Assembly: GCA_035302865.1 (NCBI GenBank)
Contig: DATGSF010000253.1
Coordinates: 1 to 15,833 of the forward strand
DNA from: DATGSF01 sp035302865
Lineage (GTDB): Bacteria > Bacteroidota > Bacteroidia > Chitinophagales > Chitinophagaceae
DNA length: 15,833 bases
Reading direction: 5' to 3'
Shown here: positions 1-7,019 of the stretch, in pieces
Layout: each line of letters begins with the position of its first letter
How positions within the stretch are numbered: the stretch's first letter is position 1
The notes under the pieces: model-generated
What the model saw: the letters and a program-made list of their open reading frames with translations, nothing else
Databases searched by the model: none
What the model was told of the DNA's origin: nothing
Position numbers and translations under genes: made by a program

Positions 1-199
1 CGGATTACCTGAAATTGTTCCTCACGAAAAAGTTGGATATGTCGTACCTCCAGAACCTCATGCAATTTCAAAAGCTATTTTAGATTTCTATAATAAAAAT
101 AAAAACATTGATTTTAAGAAGAATATAAAAATAGAAAAAAAGAAATATTCTTGGAGTAATTTTGCCGATAAATTATTAGATTTTTACAAAACCTTATAA
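1..199 (+). CDS. Glycosyltransferase family 4, C-terminal fragment (partial)
   Basis: An open frame enters the window at its left edge (first full codon at base 2) and ends at TAA 197-199, giving 65 residues. It begins G-L-P-E-I-V and then reads G-Y-V-V-P-P, with an acidic/amide-rich helix after it. This matches the C-terminal nucleotide-sugar binding segment of GT4 enzymes, where the consensus is G-x-P-E-x-V followed by G-x-L-V-x-P. The protein would transfer a sugar from an activated donor, probably in surface polysaccharide synthesis; acceptor and donor cannot be told. It converges on the TcdA gene with only 14 bases between the stop codons and no terminator hairpin there. The family call rests on this short tail, so confidence is moderate. 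Confidence 0.7.
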   Translation, partial: GLPEIVPHEKVGYVVPPEPHAISKAILDFYNKNKNIDFKKNIKIEKKKYSWSNFADKLLDFYKTL

Positions 200-213
200 A
201 ATTTTCGCATTTC

Positions 214-948
214 CTATCTCTGTCTTAATTCTATAATATCACGCACTACAACAGATGCTGTAACAGCACCAAAAGTTGCTGGGAGGTAGCTTATAGTTCC
301 ATAGGCAGATTTTTTATAGGATGATCCATCAGTCATCATTAAGGAATCTTCTATCACCAATTCTGAACTAAACACTGCTTTAATTCCTTTTTTTATACCT
401 ACTTTTCGCAATCTTTTACGAATTTGAAAAGCAAAAGGACAATTATAAGTTTTACTGATATCTACTACTGATAATTTAGTTGGATCTAAGCGACCTCCTG
501 CTCCCATACTGCTTACAATAGGGATTTTTTGATCAAAAGCTGCTTTTAGAAATGTAATTTTGGGAGTAATAGTATCAATAGCATCTAAAATATAATCAGG
601 CCTATCTTCCTCAAATAAATGATCTACCATTTCAGGATTAATGAATTCCTTTATAATTTTCAGCTTCACTTCCTCATTAATATCCTTAAATCGCTTTCCC
701 ATTATCTCAGACTTAGCTTGATTTTCTGTACTTATCAGTGCAGGTAACTGTCTATTCCTATTGCTTGCTTCTACTATGTCTCCATCAATTAAAGTTAATT
801 TTCCTACTCCTGCACGCACCAAGAATTCAGCAGCAAAACTCCCTACCCCTCCCATACCTACAACCATTACATGTGCTTTTCTTAATTTCTCTAATCGTAC
901 AGATCCAATTAATAAATCAGTTCTAGAAAGCCATTTTGGATGTGTCAT
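214..948 (-). CDS. tcdA: tRNA threonylcarbamoyladenosine dehydratase (ThiF/MoeB-like E1 family)
   Basis: The 244-residue protein has the ATP-binding glycine motif GMGGVGS at residues 31-37, the acidic D55-G-D57 that binds ribose, the N63-x-N-R-Q67 stretch typical of E1-like adenylating enzymes, and D-A-I-D-T at 122-126. Length and motif order fit TcdA (CsdL/YgdL), which dehydrates t6A37 of ANN-reading tRNAs to the cyclic form ct6A using ATP. I chose ATG at 948, since the frame can also open at TTG 954 but that adds only two residues. The start overlaps the end of the TatD-like gene by 26 bases, which suggests translational coupling within the operon 2403 to 214. Other ThiF-family roles (MoeB, ThiF) are less likely: the usual zinc-binding Cys pairs are not seen. 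Confidence 0.85.
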   Translation of the reverse strand: MTHPKWLSRTDLLIGSVRLEKLRKAHVMVVGMGGVGSFAAEFLVRAGVGKLTLIDGDIVEASNRNRQLPALISTENQAKSEIMGKRFKDINEEVKLKIIKEFINPEMVDHLFEEDRPDYILDAIDTITPKITFLKAAFDQKIPIVSSMGAGGRLDPTKLSVVDISKTYNCPFAFQIRKRLRKVGIKKGIKAVFSSELVIEDSLMMTDGSSYKKSAYGTISYLPATFGAVTASVVVRDIIELRQR

Positions 949-1636
949 AATCAATTGTATTTTTAGGAAATAAAGTATTAAAATTATCTAAAACTTGCAA
1001 AGAAACATCTTCTATACTAAGTTGCAAAATCTTTGCAGCTTTTTTAAATAATTCATCAATATACACACCTTCAAAGCCATCAGTTTCTAAGAAAAAGCGA
1101 TCTCTAGGAATATATCGTAAAACATCTTGCAAATTTTTATCAAACAGCAAGGGATGACCAAAAGAGAGATAGTGCCCTTGATCCAAGAAGCGCTTTGCCA
1201 CTTTCTTATTTCTTCTAAACGCATGCATTATAGCCTGTAGTTTCCCTTTATACGGCCTCAACACATGCCACACCTCTTCAGATGCACGTACATTATGTAT
1301 AATTATATTTTTTTGTATCCTTGCAGCCCAATCTACTTGTTTTTCAAAAGCCTCTATTTGCAATTGCAATGGAGCACCTTTTATTTTATCCAATCCGACC
1401 TCACCGATTGCTAAAATGGCATCATCCATACTGTCTTTTTCGAAAGATTTCCACGCTATTTCGGAATATCGCTTTTCTAAATGCCAAGGATGAAAACCAA
1501 TGGATAGATATATTTTTTGTATTTTACTTTCTGGCAGTTTTGGGATGCTTACCTCATGTGGATTATAAATAAGATAGCTTGCCCTCTCTGTAAATTCGTG
1601 GGTGTGAATATCTAATAAAGGCAAGCGTTCTTTCAT
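923..1636 (-). CDS. TatD family metal-dependent hydrolase
   Basis: The 237-residue protein shows the TatD signature in order: D9-I-H-T-H13 metal ligands, G-F-H-P-W at 47-51, A-I-G-E79-V-G-L-D, I-I-H114-N, M-H138-A-F and E-T-D186-G. These are the expected ligands of the two-metal amidohydrolase-like barrel. Family members are DNases or exonucleases acting on nucleic acid 3' ends, and some act on D-aminoacyl-tRNA, so the exact substrate is open. The protein is slightly shorter than E. coli TatD (about 260). ATG at 1636 is the only reasonable start. It lies 5 bases after the phosphosulfolactate synthase stop and overlaps tcdA, so the three genes very likely form one transcript. Confidence 0.82.
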   Translation of the reverse strand: MKERLPLLDIHTHEFTERASYLIYNPHEVSIPKLPESKIQKIYLSIGFHPWHLEKRYSEIAWKSFEKDSMDDAILAIGEVGLDKIKGAPLQLQIEAFEKQVDWAARIQKNIIIHNVRASEEVWHVLRPYKGKLQAIMHAFRRNKKVAKRFLDQGHYLSFGHPLLFDKNLQDVLRYIPRDRFFLETDGFEGVYIDELFKKAAKILQLSIEDVSLQVLDNFNTLFPKNTIDYDTSKMAF

Positions 1637-1641
1637 ATTTT

Positions 1642-2403
1642 TTATTTTATAAAGAATTGAAAGGTATCCCCTCTTAATCCAATGCGTGTAGCTTCTAATG
1701 CTAAAATTTCGGAAAAAGCTATATTCCCTAAATTCGCATTACAACCCAATAAGTCTAAAAAATATACTTGTTGGCTTTTTTGTGGTGATTCCCAAATAAT
1801 TTTTTCCGCTGGAATTTTTCTGATTATTTCCTGAACTAAACCTTCTCTAACTTCACCTGAACCTCTATATATTCCAATATTTCCCGCTTCTCTTGCTTCG
1901 GCAATCACATAAGAAGAGCCTGCTTTTAACTCATTTTCCATTTGCTCAATCCATTGATATGGAGGCATAATATTTTCAATATCCTTTGACCCCACTTCGG
2001 ATAAAACAGTAAAGCCTTCCTTTACTAACCGCTCTATATATTTACACTTTTCTGCATGCGGAATATTTATAGACCCGTCTGACACTTCCACATATTGCAT
2101 ATTATACTTCTTTAAGTAAGCAATATAATCTTCCAATTGATTGCGAACTAGAAAAGCTTCGAATAGGGTTCCCCCAAAATAGGTTGCAATATCATGTTTT
2201 TTATATAAATCCAACTTTTCTTTTAGATTTTCAGTAACCATGGAGGTTCCAAAACCCAATTTCACAATATCAATATAAGAGGCACCTAATGCTAAAGTAT
2301 CTTCAATGCTTTGTAAACCAGCACCTTTATCCATAACCATAGTTAATCCATAATTTCTGGATTTAGTGGTTCTTTCGGGTATTTTGTCTAATTTAAAATT
2401 CAT
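1642..2403 (-). CDS. comA: Phosphosulfolactate synthase (ComA family)
   Basis: The 253-residue protein fits the ComA family (usual length about 250) along its whole length: G-L-T-M-V-M-D-K-G at 19-27, Y-I-D-I-V-K-L-G-F-G at 43-52, G-G-T-L-F-E at 77-82, E-V-S-D-G-S at 106-111, S-E-V-G at 135-138, and a C-terminal N-A-N-L-G-N-I-A-F block near 222-230. The known reaction adds sulfite to phosphoenolpyruvate to give phosphosulfolactate. In methanogens this starts coenzyme M synthesis. Bacteroidota do not make coenzyme M, so the product more likely goes to sulfolactate or to cysteate for sulfonolipids; that is inference. It is the first gene of the minus-strand unit with the TatD-like gene and tcdA. 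The name is by homology only; it is unrelated to competence ComA. Confidence 0.85.
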   Translation of the reverse strand: MNFKLDKIPERTTKSRNYGLTMVMDKGAGLQSIEDTLALGASYIDIVKLGFGTSMVTENLKEKLDLYKKHDIATYFGGTLFEAFLVRNQLEDYIAYLKKYNMQYVEVSDGSINIPHAEKCKYIERLVKEGFTVLSEVGSKDIENIMPPYQWIEQMENELKAGSSYVIAEAREAGNIGIYRGSGEVREGLVQEIIRKIPAEKIIWESPQKSQQVYFLDLLGCNANLGNIAFSEILALEATRIGLRGDTFQFFIK

Positions 2404-2453
2404 AATTTTTTATTTAAATAGTTTATTTCTCATGAAACAAACTATCCGCTGGG

Positions 2454-2461
2454 CAAAAATA
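2454..2461 (-). promoter_or_regulatory. Putative -7 box (TATTTTTG) for the comA-tatD-tcdA unit
   Basis: On the minus strand the octamer TATTTTTG matches the Bacteroidota -7 consensus TAnnTTTG and lies about 50 bases before the ATG of the phosphosulfolactate synthase gene. No TTG is seen at the expected 19-21 bases upstream, so support is partial. Confidence 0.4.
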
Positions 2462-2495
2462 ATCAATTCTTATAATTTTATCTATTAACAAGGCT

Positions 2496-2503
2496 TACTT
2501 TTG
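2496..2503 (+). promoter_or_regulatory. Putative -7 box (TACTTTTG) for the M16 gene
   Basis: TACTTTTG matches TAnnTTTG and sits 22 bases before the ATG at 2526. It shares the 122-bp divergent intergenic region with the comA promoter. No clear -33 TTG is seen. Confidence 0.4.
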
Positions 2504-2525
2504 TAAATTCAATCTTCCTTTTGTT

Positions 2526-3800
2526 ATGATTTCCAATTCTTATTCTTTAGATAATTTAGAAATTAAATTACCTCCTATTAAAAATTACACTTGTGATAAT
2601 GGGGTGCAAATTTGTTGTTTAAATCCAGTAAAACAAGAAATTTTCCATGCAATTTGGGAATTTGATTTTTGTAAAGATGAAATTGCAAAAATTATACCAA
2701 ATGCATATTTATTACATAAAGTCATAGCCAAGTTATTGGGAAAAAAGACCAAACAATCTTCGGGAAAGGATATTTCCTTATTTTTTGATGAAAAAGGTGC
2801 CGATATTAGTATTAAAAGCACAAGCCAGACTTTATATATTCGACTTTCCTGTTTATCAAAATATTGGGATGAGTGTGTACATAAAGTGCATGAAATATTA
2901 AGTGAAGCTGTGATAAATGAAAAAATATGGCGTCAAGGAAAGAAGAAAATTTTAAAAAAAATAGAACAGAATGCATTTGATACTGAAATTCTTGCTGATC
3001 AAATGCTTTTATCTTCGCTTTCTTCGCAAAATACTTATTGGAATACTTTTTTTACTAAAGAAAACCTCCAAAGCATACATGAAAAAGATCTGCAAAATGC
3101 TTATACCTTTATTACGCAAGCTCAATTTTTACGCATATATATATTTGGAAATTGGGAAGAAAAAGATGTACTTATTTTAAAGGAAAAGTTTGGTAAAAAT
3201 CCTAATGGCTTTCCTATAAAAGTAGAAGGAGTTTTTCCTTTATCGACAATTCAATCTTCCATACAAAAAGTGGACTTTATGGGCGGGCAGTATTCCTTAC
3301 GTTGGGGGAAGTTATTCCTAGCTCCCAAAGACAAAGATTATGCCAAAGCACTTATGGCGACCCAAGTATTAGGAGGATACTTTGGTTCTAGATTAATGCA
3401 AAGTTTGCGTGAAAAAGAAGGACTAACCTATGGAGCTTATGCATATTTAGTTCCTTTTTCTAATTTTTCAATTTTTGTTATCAGTACAGAGATTTCTAAA
3501 GAAAATTTGGAACAAGCGCAATCAATTATAGAACAGGAAATCATTAATTTACAAGAAAAATTAATAAATGAAGAAGAATGGCAGGTAGTTAAAAACAATT
3601 TGCTAGGAGATTTGTTAAGCAGTTTAGACGGTCCTTTAAATCTTATAAATAGAATGCGATCCTTAGATTCCAGAAAATTACGTATATTAGATTTTGAAAA
3701 ACAGATTGAAAATATTCAAAAAATGCAGCGTGAAGAGTTGCACTACTTTATGAAGGAGCATTTTTCGCCCGATTCTTTTATAAAAGTTTGGAAAGGATAA
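2526..3800 (+). CDS. M16 family peptidase homologue lacking the HxxEH zinc motif
   Basis: The 424-residue protein has the size and two-domain layout of M16B (mitochondrial-processing-peptidase-like) proteins. The C-terminal half carries the most conserved M16 signature: L-G-G-Y-F-G-S-R-L at 282-290 followed by L-R-E-K-E-G-L-T-Y-G-A-Y at 294-305, with the Arg/Tyr pair that contacts substrate. The N-terminal half should carry HxxEH, but the aligned place reads H64-K-V-I-A68, so the catalytic Glu and second His ligand are gone. This fits the inactive partner subunit found in M16 pairs. No active partner gene lies next to it, which is unusual because the two are often adjacent. No signal peptide is seen, so a cytoplasmic place is likely. 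It is followed after 80 bases by accA. Confidence 0.8.
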   Translation: MISNSYSLDNLEIKLPPIKNYTCDNGVQICCLNPVKQEIFHAIWEFDFCKDEIAKIIPNAYLLHKVIAKLLGKKTKQSSGKDISLFFDEKGADISIKSTSQTLYIRLSCLSKYWDECVHKVHEILSEAVINEKIWRQGKKKILKKIEQNAFDTEILADQMLLSSLSSQNTYWNTFFTKENLQSIHEKDLQNAYTFITQAQFLRIYIFGNWEEKDVLILKEKFGKNPNGFPIKVEGVFPLSTIQSSIQKVDFMGGQYSLRWGKLFLAPKDKDYAKALMATQVLGGYFGSRLMQSLREKEGLTYGAYAYLVPFSNFSIFVISTEISKENLEQAQSIIEQEIINLQEKLINEEEWQVVKNNLLGDLLSSLDGPLNLINRMRSLDSRKLRILDFEKQIENIQKMQREELHYFMKEHFSPDSFIKVWKG

Positions 3801-3835
3801 AATTTAAGAAAAGCAATAATACGAATAAATCATCG

Positions 3836-3843
3836 TAAATTTG
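3836..3843 (+). promoter_or_regulatory. Putative -7 box (TAAATTTG) for accA
   Basis: TAAATTTG matches TAnnTTTG and lies 37 bases upstream of the accA ATG, a normal 5' leader length for the phylum. It suggests that accA and dapA are transcribed separately from the M16 gene. Confidence 0.45.
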
Positions 3844-3880
3844 CTATACTATAAATTAATAAGATAATATAAATAACTAT

Positions 3881-4834
3881 ATGCAGTTTTTAGATTTTGA
3901 AAAGCCATTAGAGGATTTAACCCAGCAATTAGCTAAAATAGAGGCAATTGCTCAAGAAAATGATGTAGATATGCACTCTTCTATCAAAGAGTTGAAAGCA
4001 AATATTGAAGAAACACGTGCAAAAATATATGAAAATCTTTCGCCCTGGCAACGCGTTCAATTAAGTCGCCATCCAAAGCGTCCTTATACAGAGTTTTATA
4101 TTGAACAAATATGTGATAATTTTAAAGAACTACATGGAGATAGAAATGTAAAGGATGACAAAGCAATAATTGGCGGAATGGGAGAGATAGCTGGGAAAAA
4201 GGTAATGATTATAGGTCATCAAAAAGGAAAAAACACCAAACAGCGTCAATTACGTAACTTTGGTATGGCTAATCCTGAAGGATATAGGAAAGCTTTGCGC
4301 TTAATGAAAATGGCAGAGAAGTTTAATCGTCCTATCATTACATTAATAGATACTCCTGGAGCTTATCCTGGTTTAGAAGCAGAAGAGAGAGGACAAGGTG
4401 AAGCAATTGCAAGAAACTTATTTGAAATGTTTCGTCTAAAAGTTCCTGTAATTTGTATTGTTATCGGGGAAGGTGCAAGTGGAGGAGCTTTAGGAATTGG
4501 TATAGGTGACCGAATAGCTATGTTGGAAAACACTTGGTATTCCGTAATTTCTCCAGAAAACTGTTCCACCATTTTATGGAGAAGTTGGGATTATAAAGTA
4601 CAAGCTGCAGAACAATTGAAATTGACATCTAAAGATATGCTAGAATTCAAAATAGTTGATGACGTAATTAAAGAACCAGTTGGAGCAGCTCATGCACATC
4701 CAGAGGAGATGGCAGAAATAGTTAAAACTTATATTTTAGATACATTAAAAGATCTAGAGAAGAAAAACGCTGAAAAATTAATCCAAAAGCGCATAGAAAA
4801 ATTCTCCAATATGGGCTTTTTCAAAGAAAGTTAA
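3881..4834 (+). CDS. accA: Acetyl-CoA carboxylase carboxyltransferase subunit alpha
   Basis: The 317-residue protein matches AccA in length and order. It has an N-terminal helical segment (1-55), S-P-W-Q-R-V-Q-L-S-R-H-P at 54-65, F-x-E-L-H-G-D-R at 81-88, G-N-P-E-G-like F-G-M-A-N-P-E-G at 127-134, the oxyanion-type I-D-T-P-G-A-Y-P-G at 156-164, E-G-A-S-G-G-A-L at 197-204, and S-V-I-S-P-E at 221-226. AccA with AccD forms the carboxyltransferase that moves CO2 from biotin on AccB to acetyl-CoA, giving malonyl-CoA for fatty-acid synthesis. The other subunits are not in the window, which is normal since accA is often separate. dapA begins 7 bases after its stop, so the two are probably cotranscribed. 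Confidence 0.96.
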   Translation: MQFLDFEKPLEDLTQQLAKIEAIAQENDVDMHSSIKELKANIEETRAKIYENLSPWQRVQLSRHPKRPYTEFYIEQICDNFKELHGDRNVKDDKAIIGGMGEIAGKKVMIIGHQKGKNTKQRQLRNFGMANPEGYRKALRLMKMAEKFNRPIITLIDTPGAYPGLEAEERGQGEAIARNLFEMFRLKVPVICIVIGEGASGGALGIGIGDRIAMLENTWYSVISPENCSTILWRSWDYKVQAAEQLKLTSKDMLEFKIVDDVIKEPVGAAHAHPEEMAEIVKTYILDTLKDLEKKNAEKLIQKRIEKFSNMGFFKES

Positions 4835-4841
4835 GATATTT

Positions 4842-5720
4842 ATGAAAAATAAGTTGAATGGCTTAGGGGTGGCATTAATTACTCCATTTAAAGAAGACAA
4901 CTCTATTGATGAAGCAGCTTTAAGCAAGGTAGTGCGGCATGTTATCGATGGGGGTGCGGACTTTTTAGTTGCATTAGGTACTACATCTGAAGCACCCACC
5001 TTAAAACAAGAGGAAAAATATCGTGTTTTAGAAATAATTAAACAGACAAACAATGGGAAATTACCTATTGTTTTGGGCTTAGGAGGAAATAATACAGAAG
5101 CATTAATTGCAGATATGCAAAATTACGATTTAAATGGAATCGATGCTTTTTTAAGTGTTACGCCTTATTATAATAAACCTAATCAAGCTGGATTAAAAGC
5201 ACATTTTGAAGCTTTAGCGCAAGCTAGTCCATTACCTATAATTTTATATAATGTTCCTGGAAGAACTGCATGTAATATGTTGCCTACTACAACTATAAAC
5301 TTAGCTAATAATCATGAAAATATTATTGCTATAAAAGAAGCAAGTGGAAACATTGTCCAAGGAATGGAATTAGTAAAAAATGCAGCTGAAAATTTTATTA
5401 TTTTAAGTGGTGATGATGATTTGGTAATGCCACAAATGGCATTAGGATTTGACGGAGTAATATCAGTAATTGGTAATGCATATCCTAAAGCTTTTAAAGA
5501 AATGATAGTAGCAACACAAAATGGGAATTTAGAAAAAGCACGTAATTTACATTATCAATTATTACCCTTAATTGATTTATTATTTATGGAAGGTAATCCT
5601 GTAGGTGTAAAAGCCGCTATGGAGCATTTAGGAATTTGTGAAGAGCATGTGCGTTTACCCTTAGTTAAGGCATCGAAGGATTTAAAAACTAAATTAGAAA
5701 AATGTATAAGCTTGCTTTAA
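4842..5720 (+). CDS. dapA: 4-hydroxy-tetrahydrodipicolinate synthase
   Basis: The 292-residue protein is a complete DapA-type class I aldolase barrel. Visible residues are G46-T-T48 in the pyruvate-binding loop, T-P-Y-Y110-N-K, Y136-N-V-P-G-R141-T, the Schiff-base lysine K165 in I-K-E-A-S-G-N, and L-S-G-D-D-D near 188-193. It condenses pyruvate with aspartate semialdehyde in the diaminopimelate route to lysine and peptidoglycan. The usual G-T-T-G-E reads G-T-T-S-E here; I do not regard this as disabling. Related NAL-family lyases (N-acetylneuraminate lyase, KDG aldolase) are alternatives, but the Y-N-V-P-G-R-T motif with Arg141, which binds the aspartate semialdehyde carboxylate, favours DapA. 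The last codons contain the TTG of the putative paaA promoter. Confidence 0.92.
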   Translation: MKNKLNGLGVALITPFKEDNSIDEAALSKVVRHVIDGGADFLVALGTTSEAPTLKQEEKYRVLEIIKQTNNGKLPIVLGLGGNNTEALIADMQNYDLNGIDAFLSVTPYYNKPNQAGLKAHFEALAQASPLPIILYNVPGRTACNMLPTTTINLANNHENIIAIKEASGNIVQGMELVKNAAENFIILSGDDDLVMPQMALGFDGVISVIGNAYPKAFKEMIVATQNGNLEKARNLHYQLLPLIDLLFMEGNPVGVKAAMEHLGICEEHVRLPLVKASKDLKTKLEKCISLL

Positions 5721-5742
5721 TGCAGAATAAACCTTATATTTG
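5712..5742 (+). promoter_or_regulatory. Putative promoter for paaA inside the end of dapA
   Basis: TTG at 5712-5714, a 20-base spacer and TATATTTG at 5735-5742 match both halves of the Bacteroidota promoter (TTG, 19-21 bases, TAnnTTTG). The -33 element lies inside the last dapA codons. The ATG of paaA follows 21 bases after the -7 box. This makes paaA likely to be its own transcription unit, though read-through from dapA is not excluded. Confidence 0.55.
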
Positions 5743-5763
5743 AACAAGATAAAGTCGAAAGTG

Positions 5764-6714
5764 ATGAAAAAAGATTTAGAAACATTATTTCAAAATAAAA
5801 TAGATGCAGAGCATAAAATCGAACCACAAGATTGGATGCCTGATAAATACAGACAAACATTAATTCGTCAAATTTCCCAACATGCACATTCTGAAATTAT
5901 AGGAATGTTGCCAGAAGGAAATTGGATTACACGTGCTCCAAGTCTACGAAGAAAGGCAGTATTAATGGCTAAAGTTCAAGACGAAGCAGGGCATGGATTG
6001 TATTTATATTCCGCAGCAGAGACTTTAGGAATTACGCGCGATGAAATGACTGAACAGTTATTAACAGGTCGAGCTAAATATTCATCCATATTTAATTATC
6101 CAACTATTACTTGGGCGGATATGGGAGCTATAGGATGGTTAGTAGATGGTGCTGCGATTATGAATCAAGTGCCATTATGTAGAACCTCTTATGGTCCTTA
6201 TAGTCGTGCAATGATTCGCGTTTGTAAAGAAGAGTCTTTTCATCAACGTCAAGGTTTTGAAATATTATTAACCCTATCAAATGGTACGGAAATTCAAAAG
6301 CAAATGGCTCAAGATGCTCTCAATCGCTGGTGGTGGCCATCTTTAATGATGTTTGGACCGCCAGATGCTGAAAGCCCACATACAGTACAAAATATGAAAT
6401 GGAAGATTAAACGATTTACAAACGACGAATTACGTCAAAAATTCATCGATGTAACTGTTGAGCAAGCAAAGGTATTAGGATTAAGTATTCCAGACCCTGA
6501 TTTAAAATGGAATGAAGAGCGAGGGCATTACGATTTCGGTGAAATTGATTGGGATGAGTTTTGGAATGTAGTTAAAGGGAATGGCCCCTGTAATAAAGAG
6601 CGCTTGCAAGCTAAGATAGACGCATGGGAAGAAGGTGCTTGGGTTCGAGAAGCTGCAATGGCATATGCTGAAAAAAGAAAAAAACGAATAGAAGAAAATA
6701 GAGCTTCTGCATAA
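5764..6714 (+). CDS. paaA: 1,2-phenylacetyl-CoA epoxidase catalytic subunit PaaA (orphan)
   Basis: The 316-residue protein matches PaaA along its whole length. The di-iron ligand pattern is intact: E44 (A-H-S-E), E74-x-x-H77 (Q-D-E-A-G-H), D128 (L-V-D-G-A) and E157-x-x-H160 (E-E-S-F-H). The blocks N-R-W-W-W-P-S-L-M-M-F-G-P at 187-199 and K-W-N-E-E-R-G-H-Y-D-F-G-E at 248-260 are characteristic. PaaA with PaaC, B and E oxygenates phenylacetyl-CoA to the ring epoxide in aerobic phenylacetate breakdown. I chose ATG 5764 over in-frame TTG 5740 because PaaA proteins normally begin a few residues before the L-E-x-L-F-x-x-K-I stretch. None of paaB, C, D or E is adjacent: dapA precedes it, and a terminator follows within 20 bases. 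Confidence 0.93.
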   Translation: MKKDLETLFQNKIDAEHKIEPQDWMPDKYRQTLIRQISQHAHSEIIGMLPEGNWITRAPSLRRKAVLMAKVQDEAGHGLYLYSAAETLGITRDEMTEQLLTGRAKYSSIFNYPTITWADMGAIGWLVDGAAIMNQVPLCRTSYGPYSRAMIRVCKEESFHQRQGFEILLTLSNGTEIQKQMAQDALNRWWWPSLMMFGPPDAESPHTVQNMKWKIKRFTNDELRQKFIDVTVEQAKVLGLSIPDPDLKWNEERGHYDFGEIDWDEFWNVVKGNGPCNKERLQAKIDAWEEGAWVREAAMAYAEKRKKRIEENRASA

Positions 6715-6729
6715 ATTAATATTAATTAG

Positions 6730-6759
6730 AAACGTCCTCAAATATTGGGGACGTTTTTT
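6730..6759 (+). terminator. Rho-independent terminator of paaA
   Basis: A 10-bp stem (AAACGTCCTC 6730-6739 with GGGGACGTTT 6747-6756, one G-T pair) closes a 7-base loop and is followed by more T residues to 6759. It starts 16 bases after the paaA stop codon. Confidence 0.88.
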
Positions 6760-6779
6760 AATAAAAGTACTTCATCACA

Positions 6780-6950
6780 TTAACTCGCATTATTCATGAG
6801 ATTTATTTTAAATAGCTTTGAGGCATCAAGCTCTGTAGCTGTACTTTGGTACTGCAAAGGGCTTGTAACGAAAAAGATATAAAATAAATCCAAGCAAAAT
6901 GAAAATATTATACCCCAAATTTGAGTTAAAATTATTTCAACAGCTTTCAT
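6780..6950 (-). CDS. Possible small membrane protein ORF (56 aa), doubtful
   Basis: An ATG-started frame of 56 codons runs from 6950 to a TAA at 6782-6780. The first 28 residues are strongly hydrophobic (I-I-L-T-Q-I-W-G-I-I-F-S-F, then L-F-Y-I-F-F-V), which could be one membrane segment; the rest is polar, ending N-N-A-S. I do not recognise it. The ATG overlaps the stop of an upstream 72-codon open frame as TAATG, a form often seen in coupled genes, but that upstream frame has no ATG. The same DNA forms a 91-bp interrupted palindrome, which could itself explain the base pattern. A chance frame is about as likely as a real gene. Confidence 0.2.
   Translation of the reverse strand: MKAVEIILTQIWGIIFSFCLDLFYIFFVTSPLQYQSTATELDASKLFKINLMNNAS
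6800..6890. repeat. 91-bp interrupted palindrome (possible structured RNA or small palindromic element)
   Basis: Three pairs of inverted segments share nearly the same centre (about 6845-6846): GATTTATTTTA 6800-6810 with TAAAATAAATC 6880-6890 (11 bp, perfect), CAAGC 6827-6831 with GCTTG 6861-6865, and GTAC 6841-6844 with GTAC 6849-6852 around a 4-base loop. A further TA-x-CTTT match extends the outer arm inward. Folded as RNA on either strand this gives a long imperfect rod. Only one copy was noticed in the window. It has no flanking terminator or recognised RNA family motif. Confidence 0.5.
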
Positions 6951-6997
6951 TATAAGATGTTATTTATCAACAATTTATATGTAAGACAAGTTTTTGC

Positions 6998-7019
6998 GGT
7001 GACCACGAAGTAGCACCGA
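6998..7019. other. Short stem-loop in the paaA-dodecin intergenic region
   Basis: CGGTG at 6998-7002 pairs perfectly with CACCG at 7015-7019 across a 12-base loop. A second possible stem of the CCGAA/TTCGG type begins within the same right arm and ends near 7034, so the two would be mutually exclusive. The patch stands out from very AT-rich flanks. No known RNA family is recognised. Confidence 0.3.

Noticed and set aside
5740..5763. Upstream TTG start for paaA (and likewise TTG 954 for tcdA, TTG 13702 for the MBL-rhodanese gene)
   Set aside because: In each case an ATG a few codons downstream gives the usual family N-terminus. For paaA the TTG also lies within the -7 promoter box.
6800..6890. 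Palindrome as 6S RNA, SRP RNA, tmRNA or an integron attC site
   Set aside because: It is too short for 6S RNA or tmRNA, lacks the SRP tetraloop region and the attC core motifs, and no integrase gene is near.
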